Below, piece by piece: positions 26,296-35,178 of a DNA stretch of 64,000 nucleotides. Every line of letters starts with the position of its first letter. Positions within the stretch are counted from its first letter, which is position 1. A program made the translations under genes and the position numbers. This DNA is from Streptomyces sp. P9-A2 (lineage in GTDB: Bacteria > Actinomycetota > Actinomycetes > Streptomycetales > Streptomycetaceae), in contig NZ_JAZIFX010000001.1 in assembly GCF_036634175.1 (NCBI RefSeq), positions 1,302,001 through 1,366,000 of the forward strand. The letters are read 5' to 3'. The notes under the pieces are model-generated. The model was not told the DNA's origin. It ran no database searches and saw nothing but the letters and a program-made list of their open reading frames with translations.

Positions 26296-28797
26296 CTACC
26301 GCCGCTTGATCCTCAGGAACGTCACCGAGTTCTCCGGGAACGTGTACGTGAATCCGCCGGACACCCCCCGGAGCGTGGACGTCACCGGGGTCACCGGTGT
26401 GTCCGTCTCGGTGTTCACCGCGTCCGCGTCGGCGGCCAGGGTGGTGACCCGGGCGGTGGAGGCGGTCCTCACGCCGCCGAGGTCGATCGCCGTACGGGCC
26501 TCGGCCGGCTGGGCGTTGACGACCTTGACGATCAGGTCACCGGTGCGGTCGTCCTCGGTGACGACCTGGCGGAACGGCTCGGCCGGCTTGTCGTCGGTGA
26601 AGCTGCCCCACTCCTGTCCGTCGAGGGAGAGGGTGACCTGGCGGCCTCGCACCTTGACGCCGATGTCGTAGGCGCGGCCCGTCTCGATCGATCCGGCCTT
26701 GGAGAGCAGCGTCGACTTGCCGCCGTCCACGGCCTGTTCGACCGCGGATCGGGTGTTGTTCCAGCCGCCCAGGTTCCACCAGTAGTAGTTTCCGGTGTCC
26801 TTGACCCCGAAGGCGACGAGGAAGCCTTCCTTGCCGGACTTCTTGGTCGCCCTCACCTGCAGATCGTAGTCCTGCCAGGCCGGGTCGCCCGCCGTGACCA
26901 GGGTGTTCTCGGCGGCCTCGTCGGTCTGGACGTACTGTCCGTCCTGGACGCTCCAGCTGCCGCCGCCGCTGTGCGTCCACTGCGAGGCGTCGCCGGAGAA
27001 GTCGTCGCCGAGCAGGGGCGCGCCGTCGGCGGCGGTCACCCGTACGTCGTCGTACGCGGCGCTGGTGGCCCAGGTCGACAGGCCGACCGCGCCACTGATG
27101 GGGCCGCTGACGTCCGGTGTGCCGCTCGCCTCCGACGGCACCACCCGGTCACCGGTGTTGGTCATGAACAGCTTCTGGACCTCGTAGTTGGCCGAGCCCC
27201 AGGAGGCGTGGTTGTTGAACCAGATCATGTCGGGCGACCACTGGACGTAGTCCTCGTTGGCCAGCAGCGGTGCGTACGAGGCGAGTTCGACGATGTCCGC
27301 GTTGCGTTCCAGGCCGGTCATGAACGCGGCTTCGGCCAGGCCGTTCTTCCAGGCGTTGCCCTGCGAGGCGTACTCGCCGAGGAAGACCTTGGGGCCGCCG
27401 CGGTCGTAGGAGTCGTAGCGGTCGTTGTTCTGCAGGAACCACTGCGGGCTGTTGTAGTAGTGCTCGTCGACCATGTCGACGTCGCCGTCGCGGTTGAGCT
27501 GCCAGAGGGTGTCGAAGGTCGTACCGGTGTCGTCCGGGCCGGAGTTGGAGACGACGGTGATGTCCGGGTGCTCGGCCTCGATCGCCGCGCGGAACCGCTC
27601 GAAGCGGGTGAAGAACTCCCTGGGCAGGTTCTCCTCGTTGCCGACCCCGAGGTGGGTCAGGCCGAAGGGCTTGCGGTGGCCCATCTCCGCGCGCACCTTG
27701 CCCCAGGTCGAGTTCGCCGGGCCGTTGGCGAACTCGATCAGGTCGAGGGTGTCCTGGATGTGCCGCTTCAGCAGTTTCTCGTCGTCGGTGGCCTTGTTCT
27801 GGCCGCATCCGGTGACCAGGGCGGGCACGACGGGCAGCGGCATCGCGCCGACGTCCTCGGCGAAGCGGAAGTACTCGTAGTAGCCGAGTCCGTAACTCTG
27901 GTTGTAGCCCCAGAAGTTGGCGTTGGTGGCGCGCTCCTCGACCGGCCCGACGGTGTCCTTCCACTGGTAGGCGCGTTTGCGCTGCCAGCCGGAGTCCTCG
28001 CTGTAGTCCTCCATGGAGCCGGTGTTGACCAGGCAGCCGCCGGGGAAGCGGACGAAGCCGGGCTTCAGGGCGGCGATCTTCTCGGCGAGGTCCTTGCGCA
28101 GGCCGTTCGGCTGCCCCTTGTAGGTGTCGCGCGGAAACAGGGACACCATGTCGAGGGCCGCGGCACCGGAGGAGGCGACGGCGAGGCGGCCGCGGTTGCT
28201 GGTGCGGGTGGCGGTGAAGGTGGCCTCGTACCGGGCCCAGTCGCCCCTGACCGCCACCCGGCGGGTGTTCGCGAGGGTGCCGGCGGCGTCCTTGAGCGTG
28301 GCGGTGAGGGTGCTGCCGCTCTCCGCGCGGGCCCAGACCGAGAAGTCGTACCGCTTGCCCTGCTCCACCCGGATGCCGGTGTTGTAGCCCGCGTTGGTGA
28401 TGGAGGAACCCGCTGCCAGGGCGAGGTAGTTGCGGTTGCGTTCGCCGAGCCGGCCGGAGTCGTCGCGCACCTCGGCCGTGCCGCCGGTGGTCCAGGAGGT
28501 CAGGGGCGTGTAGGAGCCGTTGTCGGCGGTGGAGTACTCGAAGGACCGGTTCTGCACGAGTTCGGCGTACAGCCCGCCGTCGGCGGCCCGGTTGATGTCC
28601 TCGAAGAAGACGCCGTACGTCGTGTCGCCGATCGCGGCTCCCTCGGCGCGCGGGTCGACGGTGATCGTGTAGTCGGTGACGTCCTCGGCGTGGGCGGGGG
28701 CCGGCAGCAGGGCGGCGGCGGTCAGTAACGCGGTGGCGGTGAGGCCCGTTCTGAGGCGGGTACGGCTGCGTGGACGGGTGCGGGCGGTGCGTGACAT
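26296..28797 (-). CDS. secreted alpha-L-arabinofuranosidase, GH51
   Basis: An 833-residue exported enzyme that removes arabinofuranose from plant arabinoxylan or arabinan. Residues 1-37 are a Sec signal peptide ending PAHA. Then YGVFFEDINRAADGGLYAEL (start of the GH51 fold), a carbohydrate-binding-like insertion (about 60-200), the catalytic barrel with acid/base glutamate in HLGVGNEENL and nucleophile in KVFLGEYASQG, a jelly-roll segment, an LG-like beta-sandwich insertion near 580-720 (DDFSGDASQWTHSGGGSWSV), and the closing FTYTFPENSVTFLRI. Longer than single-domain intracellular GH51 enzymes (about 500). It stands alone; sugar-responsive control is likely but no regulator is adjacent. Confidence 0.93.
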   Translation of the reverse strand: MSRTARTRPRSRTRLRTGLTATALLTAAALLPAPAHAEDVTDYTITVDPRAEGAAIGDTTYGVFFEDINRAADGGLYAELVQNRSFEYSTADNGSYTPLTSWTTGGTAEVRDDSGRLGERNRNYLALAAGSSITNAGYNTGIRVEQGKRYDFSVWARAESGSTLTATLKDAAGTLANTRRVAVRGDWARYEATFTATRTSNRGRLAVASSGAAALDMVSLFPRDTYKGQPNGLRKDLAEKIAALKPGFVRFPGGCLVNTGSMEDYSEDSGWQRKRAYQWKDTVGPVEERATNANFWGYNQSYGLGYYEYFRFAEDVGAMPLPVVPALVTGCGQNKATDDEKLLKRHIQDTLDLIEFANGPANSTWGKVRAEMGHRKPFGLTHLGVGNEENLPREFFTRFERFRAAIEAEHPDITVVSNSGPDDTGTTFDTLWQLNRDGDVDMVDEHYYNSPQWFLQNNDRYDSYDRGGPKVFLGEYASQGNAWKNGLAEAAFMTGLERNADIVELASYAPLLANEDYVQWSPDMIWFNNHASWGSANYEVQKLFMTNTGDRVVPSEASGTPDVSGPISGAVGLSTWATSAAYDDVRVTAADGAPLLGDDFSGDASQWTHSGGGSWSVQDGQYVQTDEAAENTLVTAGDPAWQDYDLQVRATKKSGKEGFLVAFGVKDTGNYYWWNLGGWNNTRSAVEQAVDGGKSTLLSKAGSIETGRAYDIGVKVRGRQVTLSLDGQEWGSFTDDKPAEPFRQVVTEDDRTGDLIVKVVNAQPAEARTAIDLGGVRTASTARVTTLAADADAVNTETDTPVTPVTSTLRGVSGGFTYTFPENSVTFLRIKRR

Positions 28798-28857
28798 GGA
28801 TACTCCGCGGCTCTCGTGGGAGTGGGGGAGCTTCGCCTGACGTGACGCTCTCGATTG

Positions 28858-28894
28858 CGTTCGATATATCGATCATCGGTCAACACTTCGAACG
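28858..28894. promoter_or_regulatory. palindromes between GH51 and the divergent gene
   Basis: TCGATATATCGA (28861-28872) is a perfect 12 bp palindrome in an unusually AT-rich stretch. Around it CGTTCGA (28858-28864) and TCGAACG (28888-28894) form another inverted repeat. A LacI-type site for a sugar regulator is plausible. Minus-strand TTGACC lies at 28883-28878, but I find no convincing -10. Confidence 0.45.
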
Positions 28895-28963
28895 GCAAGA
28901 TAGGGAGGAGACGGGAGCACGTCAATGGTGCGTGCGCGCCGGAGACGACGGGAGCGGGGCGGG

Positions 28964-29404
28964 ATGGACGAGTTCTGGCCGGTACCGGACGCACTGGCCT
29001 ACCTGAGGGGGAGCTGGCGGGTGACCCGGTCCGTGCGGGACCTCGCCAGTGGCGACCTGGGGCGGTTCGAGGGCACCACGCTTTTCGGCCCGCTGGAGAG
29101 CGGCGGGCTGCTGCACCGGGAATCCGGCACCTTCACCTGGCGGGACGTCCCCCGGCCCGCCGAACGCACTCTGCGCTTCCTGCCCGGCCCCGGCGGCGCG
29201 GTGGACGTGCGGTTCGCGGACGGCCGGCCGTTCCACGGCCTGGATCTCTCGGCGGGCCGGTACGTCGCCGACCACCCCTGCTCCGCGGACCTCTACCGGG
29301 GCGAGTTCACCGTCCGCGACGAGGACCGCTGGCGGACTGTCTGGCGGGTGCGCGGCCCCGCCAAGGACCTGGAGCTCGACACCGGCTACGTCCGCGTGAA
29401 GTGA
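28964..29404 (+). CDS. DUF6314-type protein
   Basis: A 146-residue soluble protein: LAYLRGSWRVTRSVRDLASG, then FEGTTLFGPLESGGLLHRES and LYRGEFTVRDEDRWRTVWRV, ending LELDTGYVRVK. The pattern is a lipocalin-like beta barrel of the DUF6314 family. ATG at 28964 follows GGAGCGGGG. No known function. It converges on the histidine phosphatase 28 bases downstream. Confidence 0.75.
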   Translation: MDEFWPVPDALAYLRGSWRVTRSVRDLASGDLGRFEGTTLFGPLESGGLLHRESGTFTWRDVPRPAERTLRFLPGPGGAVDVRFADGRPFHGLDLSAGRYVADHPCSADLYRGEFTVRDEDRWRTVWRVRGPAKDLELDTGYVRVK

Positions 29405-29432
29405 CGGCCCTCTCCACCAGGGCGGCGAACGG

Positions 29433-30026
29433 CTATATCCGCGTCGTCCGGGTGGAGACCCCTTCGATGCGCAGGCTCCAGCGGCCGGCCCGTCCGGTGA
29501 CGCTCACTCGTGACAGCGAGCGGACGTCGATGTTCCAGTAGGTCGCGGGCGGCGCCTTCAGCGCGTACACCAGTGCGGCCCGGATCACGGACGGTTCGGC
29601 GACCGCGACGATCCGGCAGTCGTCCTCCGTCGGCCGGGTGTCGAGCCAGTTGCCGACACGGGTGATGAAGTCGAGGAGCGACTCCCCGCCGTGCGGGGTC
29701 GCTCGCGGGTCGGCGAGCCAGACGTCCACGGCCTCCGGCTCCCTGGCCATCGCCTCCCCCAGGGTCAGCCCGCGCCAGCGGCCCATGCCGCAGTCGCGCA
29801 GCGCGAGCTGGACCAGCGGGGTGTAGCCGAGTCCGTCACCGGTGGCGCGGCTGCGCGGATTCGGTGAGCAGTAGCGCAGATCGGCGGCGGCGAGCGGCAG
29901 CAGCTCACGGGCCACCCGCTGCACATCGCTCCACCCGGCGTGATCCAGTGGCCGGTCGTCCTCGAAACGCTCGGTCAGCCGCGAGAGGCTCCCCGCCGCG
30001 GCAACGAACGTGACCCGAAGTGCCAT
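29433..30026 (-). CDS. histidine-phosphatase-like protein with altered active site
   Basis: A 197-residue protein resembling the histidine phosphatase (phosphoglycerate mutase) superfamily: LRYCSPNPRSRATGDGLGYT in the position of the second catalytic arginine, LRDCGMGRWRGLTLGEAMAR as the substrate lid, TPHGGESLLDFITRVGNWLD, and VAVAEPSVIRAALVYAL where the second histidine should be. The usual N-terminal RHG is replaced by FVAAAGS and the C-terminal histidine by glutamate, so catalysis is doubtful. ATG 30026 begins MALRVTF; the frame extends 16 codons further. Confidence 0.75.
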   Translation of the reverse strand: MALRVTFVAAAGSLSRLTERFEDDRPLDHAGWSDVQRVARELLPLAAADLRYCSPNPRSRATGDGLGYTPLVQLALRDCGMGRWRGLTLGEAMAREPEAVDVWLADPRATPHGGESLLDFITRVGNWLDTRPTEDDCRIVAVAEPSVIRAALVYALKAPPATYWNIDVRSLSRVSVTGRAGRWSLRIEGVSTRTTRI

Positions 30027-30151
30027 GCCGCGATGGTCAGTCCCTGAAGTGTGCAAATCAAGGGGTACGGCCATGGTGTTACCCGGAGTCCATCAGGTCG
30101 TCGGACAGGAGCCGGGACCTGCCGGACAAACCTGCCGGAAGCGCCGCCCCT

Positions 30152-31630
30152 TCATCCCGTCCGCCCCAGCGCCTCACCCCAGGCGGTACGCAGTCGCCGT
30201 ACCCCCTCCGTGATCTCGCCGGTGCCCGCGACGGCCGCGAAGCTCAGCCGCAGGTGGGCGGCCGGGGGCTCGGCGCTGAAGTACGGACGGCCCGGGGTGA
30301 CGGCGACGCCGGCGCGCAGGGCCGCCGCGGTCAGGGCGGACTCTCCCCCGGGGCCGAAGGCCCGGGAGGTGCCCCCGGTGCCGTCGGGCAGGCGCAGCCA
30401 CAGGTGGTAACCGCCGGCCGGGATGTGCGGCAGGGCGATCTCGGGCAGCCGGAGCCGGAGCGCGGCGGTCATCGTGTCGCGGCGGGCTCTCAGTTCGGCG
30501 GAGACCGCCCGCAGGTGGCGCGGCCAGGCGGGCGAGCCGACGAGTTCCAGGGCGGCTTCCTGGAGGGGCCGGGGGACGAAGAAGGTGTCGACGATCTGGA
30601 TGGCGCGCAGCCGCTCCAGCACCGGGCCGTGTGCGACGAGGGCGCTCACCCTGAAGCTCGGCGAGGTCGCCTTGGTGAGCGAGCAGACGTGGACGACGAC
30701 GCCGTCGGGGTCGTCGGCGGCCAGCGGGCGGGGCAGAGGGCCCGCGTCCTCGTGGACCAGGCGCCGGACGAAGTCGTCCTCGACGACGAACGCGCCCGCC
30801 TCGCGCGCGATGCGCAGCACCTCGCCGCGCCGTTCGGGGGCGAGGACGGCGCCGGTGGGGTTCTGGAACAGGGGCTGGCAGACGAGGACCCGGGCGCCGG
30901 TGGCCCGGAAGGCGTCGGCGAGCAGCTCCGGCCGTACTCCGTCCGCGTCCACCGGCACGGGCACCGGGCGCAGCCCGGCGGCGCGGGCGACGGCCAGCAT
31001 GCCGGGGTAGGTGGGCGACTCCACGAGGACGGGGGCGCCGGGCGGGGCGAGCGCGCGCAGGGCGGTGGTCAGCGCGGACTGGCCGCCCGCGGTGATCAGC
31101 ACCCCCGCCGCGGTGACCGCGCCCCCGACGCTGCGTGCGAACCACTCGCGCAGCTCCACCAGTCCTTCCACGGGCGGCCTCCCCCAGGCTCCCGGCCGGC
31201 GCCCGGCCCGGGACAGGGCGGCCGCCATCGCGCGCTCCGGCTGCAGCGAGGGGTGCAGATAGCCGCCGTTGAACTCGATTACGCCGGGTGCCGGGGCGGC
31301 GAGCGAGGCCAGGACGCCGGAGGCGTCGACCGAACGCGGGACGAGGCCGGCGGTGCTGCCGGCGCTGAGCGCGACCTCCTGCCAGGAGGTGTCACCGGCC
31401 GCGGGGGTCGGGGGCGCGGACCGGGCGGCACGGAACGCGCCGGCACCGGGCCGGGTCACCACCAGCCCCTCGGCGGCCAGCTGGGCCAGCGCCCGCGAGA
31501 CGGTCACAGGGCTCACCCGGAACCGCTCCACGAGCGCCCGGCTCGACGGGAGCTTTCCACCCGGCGAGTAGCGGTCCAGCTCTCGCCGCAGTCGATCCGC
31601 CAGTTCGGTGACGCTGCTACGCTCGTACAT
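30152..31630 (-). CDS. MocR/PdxR-type regulator (GntR helix-turn-helix plus aminotransferase fold)
   Basis: A 492-residue fusion. Residues 1-75 are a GntR winged helix (LADRLRRELDRYSPGGKLPS, then VSPVTVSRALAQLAAEGLVV). Residues about 110-490 are a class I aminotransferase fold with PLP lysine in SLTKATSPSFRV and the contacts QNPTGAV and EDDF. Such proteins use PLP or an amino-acid adduct as signal, not as catalysts. The ATG at 31630 shares bases with the divergent EamA start, so the transporter is the obvious target. TACTCT lies eight bases before its ATG on the minus strand, suggesting a leaderless transcript. Confidence 0.93.
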   Translation of the reverse strand: MYERSSVTELADRLRRELDRYSPGGKLPSSRALVERFRVSPVTVSRALAQLAAEGLVVTRPGAGAFRAARSAPPTPAAGDTSWQEVALSAGSTAGLVPRSVDASGVLASLAAPAPGVIEFNGGYLHPSLQPERAMAAALSRAGRRPGAWGRPPVEGLVELREWFARSVGGAVTAAGVLITAGGQSALTTALRALAPPGAPVLVESPTYPGMLAVARAAGLRPVPVPVDADGVRPELLADAFRATGARVLVCQPLFQNPTGAVLAPERRGEVLRIAREAGAFVVEDDFVRRLVHEDAGPLPRPLAADDPDGVVVHVCSLTKATSPSFRVSALVAHGPVLERLRAIQIVDTFFVPRPLQEAALELVGSPAWPRHLRAVSAELRARRDTMTAALRLRLPEIALPHIPAGGYHLWLRLPDGTGGTSRAFGPGGESALTAAALRAGVAVTPGRPYFSAEPPAAHLRLSFAAVAGTGEITEGVRRLRTAWGEALGRTG

Positions 31631-32666
31631 GAGAGCAGAGAGTAGCGCTACTGTGGCGGACCCGATAGCGGTTCCCGCTCACCGGGACCGCGTCGGCTTC
31701 GGCACCCCGCAGGCCGCCCTCGGCGTCATCGCCTTCTCGCTCACCTTCCCGGCCACCGCCTGGGGGCTGGAGGGATTCGGTCCCTGGTCCCTGGTGGCCG
31801 TGCGCTGCGTGCTGGCGGGGCTGATCGCGGGCGGCTGCCTGCTCGCGGCGGGGGCGCGGGCGAGGGACCTGGAGGCGGGGGCAGGGGCGCTGAAGGCGGG
31901 AGCGGAAGCCTCGGAGGCGGGAGCGGCAGGTGTCCCGGTGCGCTCCCGGAAGGGCCCGGCGCGGTGGCGCGGTGTGCCGCTGCCCGCCCGCCGGCACTGG
32001 CCGGGGCTCGCTGTGGTTGCCGCCGGGGTCGTCCTCGGGTTCCCGCTGCTGACCACGCTGGCCCTGCAGACGTCGACCACCGCGCACGCGGCCGTCGTGG
32101 TCGGCCTGCTCCCGCTCACCACCGCACTGTTCTCCGCCCTGCGCGTCGGCTCCCGCCCTTCGCGCACCTTCTGGGCGGCGGCCCTCGCGGGCGCCGCCGC
32201 GGTGGCGGTCTTCACGGTGCGGCAGAGCGGCGGCTCACTGACCACGGCCGATCTCTACCTCTTCGCGGCGCTGGTGGTGTGCGCGGCCGGGTACACGGAG
32301 GGCGGCAGGTTGGCCCGGGTGATGCCGGGTTGGCAGGTGATCGGCTGGGCGCTGGTGCTGTGCCTGCCGCTCGCCGTGCCGGCCGCCGCCCTCGCGCTGG
32401 CCGTCGAGCCGGTACGGCTGACCGCGCACAGCGTGGCCGGAGTGCTGTGGGTGGCGGCGGGCTCCCAGTTCCTGGGGCTGGTCGTCTGGTACCGGGGCAT
32501 GGCGGCGATCGGCATCCCCCGGGCCAGTCAGCTCCAGCTCGCCCAGCCGCTGCTCACCCTGGCGTGGTCGGTGCTTCTCCTGGGCGAGCATCCGAGCGCG
32601 GCGGCACCGCTGACGGCGGCGGCGGTCCTGGTGTGCATCGCCGTCACCCAGCGAGCACGCGGCTGA
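31629..32666 (+). CDS. EamA/DMT-family exporter
   Basis: A membrane protein of 345 residues with about ten helices in two EamA repeats (GVIAFSLTFPATAWGLEGFG, LALQTSTTAHAAVVVGLLPL, AIGIPRASQLQLAQPLLTLA). Between helices 2 and 3 is a long Ala/Glu/Gly-rich cytosolic loop (LEAGAGALKAGAEASEAGAA). ATG 31629 would nearly coincide with transcription start from TACGCT at 31618; GTG 31653 is the alternative, just after the palindrome. Exporters of this family move amino acids or metabolites; pairing with a MocR regulator suggests an amino-acid or vitamin B6-related compound. Confidence 0.88.
   Translation: MRAESSATVADPIAVPAHRDRVGFGTPQAALGVIAFSLTFPATAWGLEGFGPWSLVAVRCVLAGLIAGGCLLAAGARARDLEAGAGALKAGAEASEAGAAGVPVRSRKGPARWRGVPLPARRHWPGLAVVAAGVVLGFPLLTTLALQTSTTAHAAVVVGLLPLTTALFSALRVGSRPSRTFWAAALAGAAAVAVFTVRQSGGSLTTADLYLFAALVVCAAGYTEGGRLARVMPGWQVIGWALVLCLPLAVPAAALALAVEPVRLTAHSVAGVLWVAAGSQFLGLVVWYRGMAAIGIPRASQLQLAQPLLTLAWSVLLLGEHPSAAAPLTAAAVLVCIAVTQRARG
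31641..31652. promoter_or_regulatory. 12 bp palindrome at the MocR/EamA boundary
   Basis: AGTAGCGCTACT is perfectly palindromic and lies 11 bp upstream of the MocR start. It overlaps the minus-strand -10-like TACTCT, so the encoded regulator could repress itself here. Confidence 0.55.
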
Positions 32667-32792
32667 GGCACTCCGCCGCGGGCACCGGGCCCGAAGTGCC
32701 GGGCCACCCGGCGGACGCCCTGCCGGGCGGCCCGCCCCGCCGTAGACTCGGAACCACGGACCGCTGCTCCCGCACATGGTGAGGAGATCCCT

Positions 32793-32981
32793 ATGCGCGC
32801 AACCGAGGGCGACCAGCTTGTCCAGCACGGCAGGGTGGTCGGTCAGCACGACAAGGTCGCCGAGATCGTCGAGGTGCTGGGCCAGAAGGGCGATCCGCCC
32901 TACCGTGTCCGCTTCGAGGACGGGCACGAGGCCGTGTGCTCGCCAGGCCCCGATTCCGAGATCCGGCACAGGAACCGCTAG
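32793..32981 (+). CDS. DUF1918 protein
   Basis: A 62-residue protein: MRATEGDQLVQHGRVVGQHD, then GDPPYRVRFEDGHEAVCSPG. This matches the small SH3-like beta barrel of DUF1918, common and often duplicated in actinobacteria. AGGAGAT lies seven bases before the ATG. Function unknown; stress-related expression has been noted for relatives. Confidence 0.93.
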   Translation: MRATEGDQLVQHGRVVGQHDKVAEIVEVLGQKGDPPYRVRFEDGHEAVCSPGPDSEIRHRNR

Positions 32982-33030
32982 ACCGGAGAACGGCCCTTCG
33001 ACTCCTGGGCTCCCCCCGGCTCGTCAGGCT

Positions 33031-33055
33031 CCCCCGGCTCGTCAGGCCGGGGGGG
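33031..33055. terminator. terminator after the DUF1918 gene
   Basis: CCCCCGG (33031-33037) pairs with CCGGGGG (33047-33053). The segment CCCCCGGCTCGTCAGGC occurs twice in tandem (33014 and 33031), so the left arm is duplicated. Confidence 0.6.
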
Positions 33056-34085
33056 CCTCTATGCTCTTCGTCAAGTCCGTGCTGTCGGTTTTGAGGGTTT
33101 TCATCCTGGTCATGCGGCGAGAGTGACGGAACGCCCGGGCGAGGTGATGTGCGCGCTGCTGGACGAGGTCCGCCGAACCGGGGGCGGCCCTCCCTCGTAG
33201 GAGGCGGGGCCGCCCCCCGGTCAGGCCGCGGCGGGGGTAGTCCGTGGCCGGGGCGCTGTGCGCCGTGGCCCGGAGGTTGTCCTGGAGTGCCGCCACCTTG
33301 GCGGTGGCGTAGGCGTGGGCGTCCGAGCCGAGCAGCAGCCGCAGCGGGCCCTTGCCCTCCCGTACCCGGCCGATGATCGCGGCGGCGCCCCGCACGGGGT
33401 CGCCGGACTGGCTGCCCTGGAGCTTCAGGTGGTCGGCGGTCATCTCGCGGATGGCCGGGTAGGCGTCCGTCGTCTCGGCCGGCAGTGCCAGCGAGTCCCG
33501 GGTGAGGAAGTCCGTACGGAAGTAGCCGGGCTCGACGAGGGTGACCTCGACCCCGAACTCGGCCATCTCGGCCTTCAGGGCCTCGCTCAGTCCTTCCAGC
33601 GCGAACTTCCCCGCGCAGTACAGCGCCCAGCCCGGCATCGCCGTCAGGCCGAGGATCGACGACACGTTCACCACGTGGCCGCCGCGCTGCTCCCGCAGGA
33701 TGGGCAGGGTGGCGCGCAGGACGTTCCACACGCCTGTGACCTGGACGTCCAGCATGGCGCGGACCTCCCGGTCGCCGGTTTCCTCGACCGCGGCGAGGAA
33801 GCCGTATCCCGCGTTGTTCACCACGGCGTCCAGGCCGCCGAACCGCTCGGTCGTCCCGCGCACGGCCCGCCGCACCTGTGCCTCGTCCCGCAGGTCCACG
33901 GCGAGGGGGAGGAGACGCGAGGTGTCGGTGTCGTCACCGAGTGCCGCGAGGAGCCGCTCCGGCGACCGGGTCGTCGCGGTGACCTGATCGCCGCTCGCCA
34001 GCAGTTGCCGGACCAGTTCGAGTCCCAGACCGCGGGAGGTGCCGGTCACGAACCAGGTCGCGGGTCGTCCGGTGGGAGAAGTCAT
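33042..34085 (-). CDS. short-chain dehydrogenase, probably with a frameshifted 3' end
   Basis: Literal frame of 347 residues. NAD(P) motif TGTSRGLGLEL, NNAGYGF, catalytic serine in NVSSILGL and YxxxK as YCAGKFAL mark a classical SDR of the oxidoreductase group. Up to LQDNLRATAHSAPATDYP it matches the family; afterwards comes a basic, low-complexity tail (RRGLTGGRPRLLRGRAAPGS). Removing one G from the run at 33233-33237 would give DYPAAA and a stop at 33221, right before a strong terminator at 33178-33220. The long tail would be translated through that terminator. The product is therefore probably about 287 residues. Divergent from an MmyB-type regulator that likely controls it. Confidence 0.88.
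   Translation of the reverse strand: MTSPTGRPATWFVTGTSRGLGLELVRQLLASGDQVTATTRSPERLLAALGDDTDTSRLLPLAVDLRDEAQVRRAVRGTTERFGGLDAVVNNAGYGFLAAVEETGDREVRAMLDVQVTGVWNVLRATLPILREQRGGHVVNVSSILGLTAMPGWALYCAGKFALEGLSEALKAEMAEFGVEVTLVEPGYFRTDFLTRDSLALPAETTDAYPAIREMTADHLKLQGSQSGDPVRGAAAIIGRVREGKGPLRLLLGSDAHAYATAKVAALQDNLRATAHSAPATDYPRRGLTGGRPRLLRGRAAPGSADLVQQRAHHLARAFRHSRRMTRMKTLKTDSTDLTKSIEAPPA
33178..33220. terminator. terminator of the SDR gene
   Basis: CCGGGGGCGGCCC (33178-33190) pairs with GGGCCGCCCCCCGG (33207-33220), 13 bp with one bulged C. On the minus strand it begins directly after the frameshift-corrected stop at 33221. Confidence 0.8.
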
Positions 34086-34253
34086 GATGATCCTCGGGGT
34101 GTGATCGTGTCGGTCGGATCGGCCTCAGGTGGCCCCTGATCGGCCTGACTCCAGCGTGCGCCGCGGTACGGCCCCGTGGGGCGCCATGTCGCGCCCTGCG
34201 GGGACGGGGAACGGGGAACCCAGGACGCGCAGGGCCAGTCAGGAACGCCGGAC

Positions 34254-35150
34254 ATGGGCGAAACTGTGCGTGTGGCTGAGACCAACCGTGAACTGGCGGA
34301 CTTCCTGAGACGAGCCCGCAGCCAGGTCGACCCCTCGCGGGCCGGCCTCCCCCCGGACGGGCGTGTCCGCCGGGTGCCGGGGCTGCGCCGCGAGGAGGTG
34401 GCGCTCCTGGCCGGGGTGTCGAGCGACTACTACACCCGCCTGGAGCAGGGCCGGCGCATCACACCGTCGTCCGCGGTGATCGAGGCGGTCGGCCGCGCCC
34501 TGGAACTCGACGACGCCGGAAGGGCCCACCTCCGGGACCTGATCGGAGCGGCCGGAACACCGGCCCGCCGGTCTCCCCGCGGCGTGCAGCGGGTCCGTCC
34601 CGGCCTCTACCAGCTCCTCGACGCCCTGGACGGCGAGCCCGTGCTCGTCCTGGGCCGCCGTACCGACATCCTGGCCGCCAACCGTATGGCGCGCGCCCTG
34701 TTCGCCGACTTCGACCGGCTGCCGCCGCGCGAACGGAACTACGCCCGCTGGATGTTCCTCGACGACACCGCCCGCTCCCTGTTCGTGGACTGGGAGGAAC
34801 AGGCGCGCACGGTGGTGGAGAGTCTGCGCCTCGAAGTGGGCCGCGACCCCGACGACCGGGCCACCGTCTCCCTCGTCGCCGGACTGCGGGAGCACAGCCG
34901 CGAGTTCGACCGGTGGTGGGAGCAGCACCGCGTCCACCGGCGCACCCACGGCTCCAAACGCCTCCGGCATCCGGTGGCCGGCGAACTGACGGTCCGGTAC
35001 GAGACCCTCACCCTCCCCGGCGATCCCGACACGACCCTGTACATCTACTCCGCGGAGCCCGGTTCGGACGCGAAACGCGGACTGGACCTCCTGGCGAGCT
35101 GGTCTCTGACCGACTCCGCCGGCACCCCGGCCCGGGGGGCGACGGACTGA
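34254..35150 (+). CDS. XRE-family regulator with MmyB-like ligand domain
   Basis: A 298-residue protein. Residues about 10-85 are a helix-turn-helix (LADFLRRARSQVDPSRAGLP, then VPGLRREEVALLAGVSSDYY, TRLEQGRRITPS). Residues 110-285 are the MmyB-type ligand-binding domain (VLVLGRRTDILAANRMARAL, RWMFLDD, LRLEVGRDPDDRATVSLVAG, GSKRLRHPVAGELTVRYETL). ATG 34254 is preferred; GTG 34269 is possible. Divergent pairing with an SDR is the usual arrangement in actinobacteria and suggests repression of the SDR. Confidence 0.93.
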   Translation: MGETVRVAETNRELADFLRRARSQVDPSRAGLPPDGRVRRVPGLRREEVALLAGVSSDYYTRLEQGRRITPSSAVIEAVGRALELDDAGRAHLRDLIGAAGTPARRSPRGVQRVRPGLYQLLDALDGEPVLVLGRRTDILAANRMARALFADFDRLPPRERNYARWMFLDDTARSLFVDWEEQARTVVESLRLEVGRDPDDRATVSLVAGLREHSREFDRWWEQHRVHRRTHGSKRLRHPVAGELTVRYETLTLPGDPDTTLYIYSAEPGSDAKRGLDLLASWSLTDSAGTPARGATD

Positions 35151-35178
35151 CGCGTCGCCCCGGCCCGAAAGGGGCGGT

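Noticed and set aside
26248..28728. 826-codon plus-strand open frame
   Set aside because: Antisense to the GH51 gene, with Val/Gly/Asp-rich composition typical of such shadows.
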